Shown here: in pieces, positions 6,113 through 10,590 of the stretch
Layout: each line of letters begins with the position of its first letter
Position numbering within the stretch: position 1 is the first letter of the stretch
Assembly (NCBI GenBank): GCA_036556965.1
Contig: DATBIO010000178.1
Coordinates: 1-10,590 of the forward strand
DNA from: DATBIO01 sp036556965
Lineage (GTDB): Bacteria; Acidobacteriota; Vicinamibacteria; Fen-336
Length of the DNA: 10,590 bases
Reading direction: 5' to 3'
Made by a program: the position numbers and the translations under genes
Notes under the pieces: model-generated
Told to the model about the DNA's origin: nothing
Databases searched by the model: none
Seen by the model: only the letters and a program-made list of their open reading frames with translations

Positions 6113-8809
6113 ATGAAGGCACGGATGCTGCTGCTCGGCGCCCTCCTCCTGGCCCTTCTCCCCGCGCTCGCCGCCGCCCAGGGCGGCACCGGCGACCTCT
6201 TCGGGACCGTCGCCGACGAGCCGGGCCAGCCGGTGGCCGGCGTCACCGTCCGCGCGCAGGGCGAGGGGGCCGCGTTCGAGACCACGACGGACGGCGCGGG
6301 GCGCTACCGGCTCCTCCACCTCCGCCCCGGCACCTACACCCTGGTCTTCACGCTGCCGGGCCACGCGACCGTGGAGCGCCGTCGTGTGCGCGTGGCGATG
6401 GGCCGCACGGCCGAGGTCCGCGTCTACCTGAAGAAGACGACCCGCCCGGAGACCATCACGGTGGTGGAGGACAACCGCATGCCGGACCCGCGGCGCGCGG
6501 GGCGAGCGGCCAGCTTCACGCGCGAGGAGCTCGACCGCGTCCCCGTGCCCGGCGAGCCGCACGCGCTGGCCGTCCAGATGCCGGGCGCCTACCTCGACCG
6601 CAACGCGCCCCTGGAGACGACCACCGGCCTCCCCCCCGTGGCGTCCGCCCACGGCGTCCGCCCGCAGGACGGGACCTGGACCATCGACGGCGTGGACGTG
6701 AGCGAGCGGCGCGCGCCCTTCACCGCGCCGGCCGCGGTGGCGCTCGGCTCCCTCTACGAGGTCCAGCTGGCCACCGCCGGCCAGGGCCTCCGGCACGCCA
6801 CCCCCGGCGCCGCCCTGCACGTGGCGCTGCCCCACGCCGACGAGGACCTGCACGGCGCCGCGCACGGCTTCACGCGGATCCTGGGCGGCACGCCCGAGGC
6901 TCGGGACCACCTCGAGGGGTCGTGGGACCTCGGGGGCAGCGTCGGCGGCCCCCTCGCCGAGGACCGCCTCTGGGGCTGGGCGGGAGCCGGGCGGCAGCGC
7001 GTGCGCGGCCTCCGCGGACCGGAAGCCCGCGCGGAGGAGACCACCGCCACGCAGGCCGCCCTGCGCCTGGACTGGCAGCCCGCGCTCAGCCACCACCTCG
7101 GCCTGTCGTGGTTCCGGGGCCAGCGCGACGGCTCCGGCCTGGGCACGGGCCTGTGCGCCGGCTGCCTGGAGGCGCCGGAAGCGACCTGGCGCCGGGACGA
7201 GGGCGGGAGCGGGCTGCCCGGCCTGCTGAAGCTGGAGTCCACGCACGCCTTCGGCCCCGCGTTCCTGCAGGCACGGGTCGCGCGCTTCCGCCGGGACGTC
7301 TCGCTGGTGCCCGCGGGCGGCCTGGCTCCGCGCCTCACCATCAGCCCCTCGGCCGGCCGCACGTCCGGCTCGACCCTCCAGATCGAGAGCCGGCGCACCC
7401 GGCGGCTGGCCAGCCTCGACTTCGGGGCCGGGTTCAACGGCGCGGGCCTCGGCCACGAGCTGCGGCTGGGCGCGGCCTACGCCCGCGACGACGAGGACCT
7501 GCGCGGGTTCTGGCCCGGCGAAGGCCTCGTGGACGTGGACGGCCGCACCGCCTTCATCCGCGACGGGCACGCCGACGACCGCGTGCACCACCTGGCCTTC
7601 TACGCCGAGGACCGCATGGTGGTGAGCCGGCTCACGCTGCTGGTGGGCGCGCGCCTGGACCGGCAGTGGGGCGACGTGCGGCCCACGAGGGTGGAGGTGG
7701 CGCCCGGGATCTTCGCGGAGGAGCCCGGCCACCGCACCCCCTTCACCTGGAGCGACGTTTCGCCCCGCATGGCCGCCACCTTCGGCCTGGACGCCGTGCG
7801 GCGCACCGTGGTCCGCGCGGGCATCGGACGCTACGGGGGCCGCCTCTCCGCGGCCGAGGTCGGCTACGACAGCTTCAACAAGCCACGCCTGGTGCCGGGC
7901 GCGGAGATCCTGGCCGGCGGGTTCGGCCCGCTGCCGCTGGGCGCCGACACGGTGGACGAGGGCTACTCCGCCCCGCGCACGCACGAGTTCGTGGCCGGGT
8001 TCGACCGGGAGGCGCGGCCCAACCTGCTCGTGTCGCTGTCGTACGTGCACCGCCGGAACACGCGGCTTCCCGCCGATCTCCTGCCCGGACCCTACGTCCC
8101 GGGCGCGGTCCTGACCGGCAGCCTGTCCGACGGGCAGCCCTACGCGGTGCAGACCTTCGTGCCCGCGTCGGTGGAGCGCCGGCTGGTCAACCGCGAGGGC
8201 TACCGCCAGGTGTTCCACGGGTGGGAGCTCGCCGTCCTCCGCCGCTTCCAGAAGAAGTGGGGACTGCGCCTGGCCGTCTCCTACGACGACTGGGAGGAGC
8301 GGTTCTCGGAAGGGGTGTCGCCCTACTTCGGCAACCCCACGCCGCTCGACGTCGACCCGCTGGTGGACGAGGGGAAGGTGGGCGTCCGCGCCGCCACCGG
8401 TGGCCCGGGCGACGACGTGTTCGTGGGCGGGCGCTGGAGCCTCTCGGCCTACGGCGCCTGGAGCCTCCCCGCCGAGCTGGAGCTCGCGGGAGGCCTGGTC
8501 GCCCGCCGCGGCACGGCCATGCCCGTGTTCCACCAGGCCACCCTCGGCGAGACGGGCTCGTGGCGCGTCCTGGCCAGCCCGGCCGCCGACACCTTCCGCC
8601 TCGACTCGACCTGGACGCTGGACCTTCGCCTGAGCCGTCCCTTCGCCCTGGGCGGCGCGCGCCTCACCGTGGCCGCCGAGGCTTTCAACCTCCTGGACGG
8701 GGAGGGCGTGATGGAGCGGTACCGCAACGCGGCGTCGTCCCTCTTCGGCCATCCAACACGCTGGACGCTTCCCCGCACCGTGCGCCTGGGCCTGCGGGCG
8801 GCCTTCTAG
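6113..8809 (+). CDS. TonB-dependent-receptor/Oar-like outer-membrane protein with N-terminal carboxypeptidase-regulatory-like domain
   Basis: The predicted protein has 898 residues. A clear signal peptide (MKARMLLLGALLLALLPALAA, cleavage near residues 22-23) sends it through Sec. Residues 26-108 form a carboxypeptidase-regulatory-like beta-sandwich (GTVADEPGQPVAGVTV, TTTDGAGRYRLLHLRPGTYTL). ETITVVED (113-120) lies where a TonB box would be. A plug-like region (about 125-240) contains the TWTIDGVDVSE segment. The rest is a long alternation of amphipathic strands with Tyr/Trp/Arg-rich loops, ending in RLGLRAAF with a terminal Phe, as expected of a BAM-assembled beta-barrel. Large receptors of this layout are abundant in Acidobacteriota and Bacteroidota; the substrate (peptide, glycan or other) is unknown. 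Cys348 and Cys351 form an unusual CAGC pair in the barrel region. The ATG at 6113 has no visible Shine-Dalgarno and follows a possible hairpin. The TPR gene begins 38 bases after the stop. Confidence 0.85.
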   Translation: MKARMLLLGALLLALLPALAAAQGGTGDLFGTVADEPGQPVAGVTVRAQGEGAAFETTTDGAGRYRLLHLRPGTYTLVFTLPGHATVERRRVRVAMGRTAEVRVYLKKTTRPETITVVEDNRMPDPRRAGRAASFTREELDRVPVPGEPHALAVQMPGAYLDRNAPLETTTGLPPVASAHGVRPQDGTWTIDGVDVSERRAPFTAPAAVALGSLYEVQLATAGQGLRHATPGAALHVALPHADEDLHGAAHGFTRILGGTPEARDHLEGSWDLGGSVGGPLAEDRLWGWAGAGRQRVRGLRGPEARAEETTATQAALRLDWQPALSHHLGLSWFRGQRDGSGLGTGLCAGCLEAPEATWRRDEGGSGLPGLLKLESTHAFGPAFLQARVARFRRDVSLVPAGGLAPRLTISPSAGRTSGSTLQIESRRTRRLASLDFGAGFNGAGLGHELRLGAAYARDDEDLRGFWPGEGLVDVDGRTAFIRDGHADDRVHHLAFYAEDRMVVSRLTLLVGARLDRQWGDVRPTRVEVAPGIFAEEPGHRTPFTWSDVSPRMAATFGLDAVRRTVVRAGIGRYGGRLSAAEVGYDSFNKPRLVPGAEILAGGFGPLPLGADTVDEGYSAPRTHEFVAGFDREARPNLLVSLSYVHRRNTRLPADLLPGPYVPGAVLTGSLSDGQPYAVQTFVPASVERRLVNREGYRQVFHGWELAVLRRFQKKWGLRLAVSYDDWEERFSEGVSPYFGNPTPLDVDPLVDEGKVGVRAATGGPGDDVFVGGRWSLSAYGAWSLPAELELAGGLVARRGTAMPVFHQATLGETGSWRVLASPAADTFRLDSTWTLDLRLSRPFALGGARLTVAAEAFNLLDGEGVMERYRNAASSLFGHPTRWTLPRTVRLGLRAAF

Positions 8810-8819
8810 GCCGGCACGC

Positions 8820-8825
8820 TACAAT
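8820..8825 (+). promoter_or_regulatory. Possible -10 box for the TPR gene
   Basis: TACAAT matches the TATAAT consensus at five of six positions, in a 38-base gap that is otherwise GC-rich. It lies 22 bases before the ATG at 8848, giving a short leader that would still include the GGAGG. I see no recognisable -35 at 16-18 bases upstream. It suggests the TPR gene can be expressed apart from the receptor. Confidence 0.4.
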
Positions 8826-8834
8826 CGCCCTTTC

Positions 8835-8839
8835 GGAGG
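8835..8839 (+). promoter_or_regulatory. Ribosome binding site of the TPR gene
   Basis: A consensus GGAGG lies 8 bases before the ATG at 8848. It decides that start within an open frame that extends thousands of bases upstream. It is the clearest Shine-Dalgarno in the window. Confidence 0.8.
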
Positions 8840-8847
8840 TCCGTGGA

Positions 8848-9777
8848 ATGCGACTGCTGAGAACCGCCCTGATCCCCGCCGCCCTGCTGGTGGCGGCTCC
8901 CCTCCCCGCCCAGGACTGGAAGGGCCTGGGGCGGCTGGAGGGCAAGGTCACCGACGCCGCCGGCAAGCCCATCGAGGGCGCGTCGGTGAAGCTCGATCTC
9001 CCGTCGCGCGGCGGCGGGACGACGGTCACGACGGACAAGAAGGGCAAATGGGCGATCCTCGGCCTGGCCGCCGGCCAGTGGAACATCGACGTCGCCGCCG
9101 AGGGCTTCGCCCCGTTCCAGATCAGCTTCAACCTGGCCAGCGAGGGCCAGCGCAGCAAGCCCATCGAGGTCACGCTCCAGCGGCCGGCCGGGCCCCCGCC
9201 CGAGGTGACCCGGGCCTTCGAGGCGGCGGAGGCGGCCTTCAAGGCCGCCCGCTACCCCGAGGCGAGGGCCGAGTACGAGAAGCTGCTGGCCCTCCGGCCC
9301 GACCTGGCCAAGGAGATCAACGCGCGCATCGCGCTGGCCTACAGCGAGGAGAAGGACTACGGCAAGGCCCTCGACCACCTGCAGAGGGTGCTGGACGCGG
9401 ACCCCGGCAACGCCACCATCCGCGGGCTGGCCGTGGAGGCCTCCCTGCGCGCGGGCCAGACGGAGCGCGCCACCGAGCTGGTGAAGGGCATCGATCCCGC
9501 CACCATCAAGGACCCCGCCGTCTACTACAACATCGCGGTGGCGTTCCTGAACGCGCAGAAGCCGGAGGAGGCCGCCGGCTACCTGACCCACGCGGTGACG
9601 GTGGACCCGGCCTTCATCGACGGCTACTACCAGCGGGCGCTCGCCTACCTGCAGGCGGGCAAGCTGGAGGAATCGAAGGCCGACTTCCGGAAGGTGCTCG
9701 AGCTGCAGCCGGAGGGGCCGCAGGCGGAGACGGCCCGGAAGGCGCTCAGCGACCTGGAGAAGTCGGCCAAGAAGTAG
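8848..9777 (+). CDS. Secreted TPR protein with N-terminal carboxypeptidase-regulatory-like domain
   Basis: The predicted protein has 309 residues. Residues 1-21 are a signal peptide (MRLLRTALIPAALLVAAPLP, then AQDW), so it acts in the periplasm or outside. Residues 29-111 are a carboxypeptidase-regulatory-like beta-sandwich (GRLEGKVTDAAGKPIEGASV, TTDKKGKWAILGLAAGQWNI). Residues 119-291 hold about five tetratricopeptide repeats, with the typical A...Y..A...Y...L.L.P pattern best seen at 125-152, 160-187, 225-254 and 258-288. The C-terminus is Lys-rich. TPR arrays bind other proteins; no catalytic motif is visible. The same beta-sandwich type opens the receptor encoded 38 bases upstream, which suggests the two products may work in one envelope process, but no pathway can be named. 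The start is fixed by GGAGG and the signal peptide. It converges on mqnC, with 12 bases between the stops. Confidence 0.88.
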   Translation: MRLLRTALIPAALLVAAPLPAQDWKGLGRLEGKVTDAAGKPIEGASVKLDLPSRGGGTTVTTDKKGKWAILGLAAGQWNIDVAAEGFAPFQISFNLASEGQRSKPIEVTLQRPAGPPPEVTRAFEAAEAAFKAARYPEARAEYEKLLALRPDLAKEINARIALAYSEEKDYGKALDHLQRVLDADPGNATIRGLAVEASLRAGQTERATELVKGIDPATIKDPAVYYNIAVAFLNAQKPEEAAGYLTHAVTVDPAFIDGYYQRALAYLQAGKLEESKADFRKVLELQPEGPQAETARKALSDLEKSAKK

Positions 9778-9789
9778 GCGGGCGCGCGC

Positions 9790-10590
9790 TCAGCCGGCCA
9801 GAGAGGTGGCCTCGGCCGGCTCCGCGGGCAGGCCCGGCGTGGGGTGGGACCAGCAGTAGGGGTCGCCCACGATCTCGTAGTGCATGGTCCGGCGCTTGGG
9901 GATGAACCCGGCGTCCTGGATGGCGCGGGCGATCTCCGCCTCCGTGAGCCGGAAGTGGGCCCCCGCCGCCGAGACCACGTTCTCCTCGATCATCAGGCTG
10001 CCGAAGTCGTTCGCTCCGAAGCGGAGCGAGACCTGCCCGATCTTGGGTCCCTGCGTCACCCAGGAGGCCTGCACGTTGGCGAAGTTGTCCAGCACGACGC
10101 GGGACACGGCCAGCGTGCGCAGGTACTGGAAGGAGCTGAGCTCCTCGCCGGCCATGGCCGTGTTGGCGGGCTGGAAGGTCCAGGCGATGAACGCGGTGAA
10201 GCCGGAGGTGCGGTCCTGGAGGTCGCGCAGGTGGAGCAGGTGGTCCACGCGCTCCTCCAGCGTCTCCGCGTGGCCGAACATCATGGTGGCGGTGGTGCGC
10301 AGGCCCAGGCCGTGCGCCACCTCCATGACCTCCAGCCACTCCGCGGTGGTGCCCTTGGCGATGCCGATGACGCTGCGCACGCGGTCGGAGAGCACCTCCG
10401 CACCGCCGCCGGGGATCGAGTCGAGTCCGGCCGCCACCAGGCGGCGCAGGCACTCCTCGGTGGTGAGGCTCGACATGCGGCAGATGTGCTTGACCTCGGC
10501 CGGGCTCAGGCCGTGGATCCAGATGGGATAGCTGGCCTTGATCCAGCGGAACAGCTCCTCGTAGTACTCGATGCCGAGGTCGGGATGGAG
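9790..10590 (-). CDS. mqnC: Cyclic dehypoxanthine futalosine synthase, N-terminus outside window
   Basis: This radical SAM enzyme of the futalosine menaquinone pathway cyclises dehypoxanthine futalosine. In the window 266 residues are visible up to the TGA at 9790-9792. The frame stays open through the window edge, with EYYEELFRWIKASYPIWIHG and LSPAEVKHI ahead of the first ATG (10476), so that ATG is internal. Diagnostic segments are DSIPGGGAEVLSDRVR, WLEVMEVAHGLGLRTTATMM, GHAETLEERVDHL, the LQDRTSGFTAFIAWTFQP segment, SWVTQGPKIGQVSLRFGAND and MIEENVVSAAG. The GGGAEVL and FTAFIAW forms separate it from its paralogue MqnE. The CxxxCxxC cluster motif of radical SAM enzymes must lie in the roughly 100 missing residues. 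It is on the same strand as the mqnX operon but 3.7 kb away, separated by the receptor and TPR genes. The C-terminal tail (about 30 residues after RTMHYEIVG) is longer and less conserved than the core. Confidence 0.93.
   Translation of the reverse strand, partial: LHPDLGIEYYEELFRWIKASYPIWIHGLSPAEVKHICRMSSLTTEECLRRLVAAGLDSIPGGGAEVLSDRVRSVIGIAKGTTAEWLEVMEVAHGLGLRTTATMMFGHAETLEERVDHLLHLRDLQDRTSGFTAFIAWTFQPANTAMAGEELSSFQYLRTLAVSRVVLDNFANVQASWVTQGPKIGQVSLRFGANDFGSLMIEENVVSAAGAHFRLTEAEIARAIQDAGFIPKRRTMHYEIVGDPYCWSHPTPGLPAEPAEATSLAG
9792..9821. terminator. Stem-loop at the junction of two convergent genes
   Basis: AGCCGGCC (9792-9799) and GGCCGGCT (9814-9821) are perfect inverted repeats. Inside them GAGG (9803-9806) and CCTC (9810-9813) can pair around TGG, making a stem of 8+4 pairs with a 3-base bulge. 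It starts 14 bases after the TPR stop and overlaps the stop and last codons of mqnC. No T-run follows on either strand, so it is not a classical intrinsic terminator. It could still block transcription or stabilise 3' ends. Confidence 0.4.

Noticed and set aside
6036..6122. Longer mqnX starting at the ATG at 6122
   Set aside because: It would overlap the receptor's signal peptide and adds residues not typical of this family; MADETIG at 6035 fits better.
6047..8752. About 900-codon open frame antisense to the receptor gene
   Set aside because: Low-complexity His/Gly/Arg/Ala composition and no recognisable domain; the opposite strand encodes a clear signal peptide, plug-like region and barrel.
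5323..8847. Very long plus-strand open frame continuing into the TPR gene (over 1400 codons in total)
   Set aside because: The part before 8848 runs antisense to mqnX and out of frame with the receptor, is Arg/Pro/Ala-rich without domains, and reflects scarce stop codons in GC-rich DNA.
9790..10476. mqnC as a complete gene starting at the ATG at 10476
   Set aside because: The frame and family similarity continue through the window edge, so this ATG is internal. Assignment as MqnE was also considered and rejected on the GGGAEVL and FTAFIAW segments.
1..10590. CRISPR arrays, insertion sequences, tRNA or rRNA genes, phage or defence genes
   Set aside because: No direct repeat arrays, transposase motifs, cloverleaf sequences or defence-gene motifs were seen by reading; a covariance-model search was not possible.

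Overview
The window is very GC-rich (well above 65% by eye) and densely packed. Its gene content fits a Gram-negative, menaquinone-using bacterium. An Acidobacteriota-like source is my best guess: it has an outer-membrane receptor and a secreted TPR protein that both begin with a carboxypeptidase-regulatory-like domain, futalosine-pathway menaquinone genes, and an Ala/Pro-rich 2-oxoacid dehydrogenase E2 followed directly by lipB. The taxonomic call is inference; there is no rRNA or marker gene here to settle it. I see no RNA genes, insertion sequences, CRISPR arrays or phage genes, and no gene-free stretch longer than about 80 bases.

Layout. (1) Positions 1-1644, plus strand: the 3' part of a 2-oxoacid dehydrogenase E2 gene, then lipB, whose reading frame overlaps the E2 stop and seems to lack an ATG/GTG/TTG start. 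(2) Positions 1619-6035, minus strand: a compact five-gene run, in transcription order an aminodeoxyfutalosine-deaminase-type amidohydrolase (mqnX), a UbiA-family prenyltransferase (mqnP), a demethylmenaquinone methyltransferase (ubiE/menG), a coiled-coil GAF protein and a small exported PDC/Cache-like protein. Three of the four junctions are 4-base GTGA start/stop overlaps. The last gene runs 26 bases into the end of the convergent lipB. (3) Positions 6113-9777, plus strand and divergent from mqnX: a TonB-dependent-receptor/Oar-like outer-membrane protein, then a secreted TPR protein with its own ribosome binding site and a plausible -10 box. (4) Positions 9790-10590, minus strand: the C-terminal two thirds of mqnC (cyclic dehypoxanthine futalosine synthase), convergent with the TPR gene and separated from it by 12 bases, with a strong stem-loop at the junction.

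How the genes fit together. MqnX, MqnC, MqnP and UbiE/MenG are steps of one pathway: deamination of aminodeoxyfutalosine, cyclisation of dehypoxanthine futalosine, prenylation of the naphthoate ring and final ring methylation to menaquinone. They lie in two blocks separated by the receptor/TPR pair. The most unusual element is the tight coupling of two sensor-type genes (GAF and PDC/Cache) to the quinone operon. The E2 and LipB pair is functionally linked because LipB supplies the octanoyl group that becomes E2's lipoyl cofactor. Most of this is ordinary metabolism; the parts worth checking are the sensor pair, the receptor/TPR pair sharing one domain type, and the unusual starts and overlaps.
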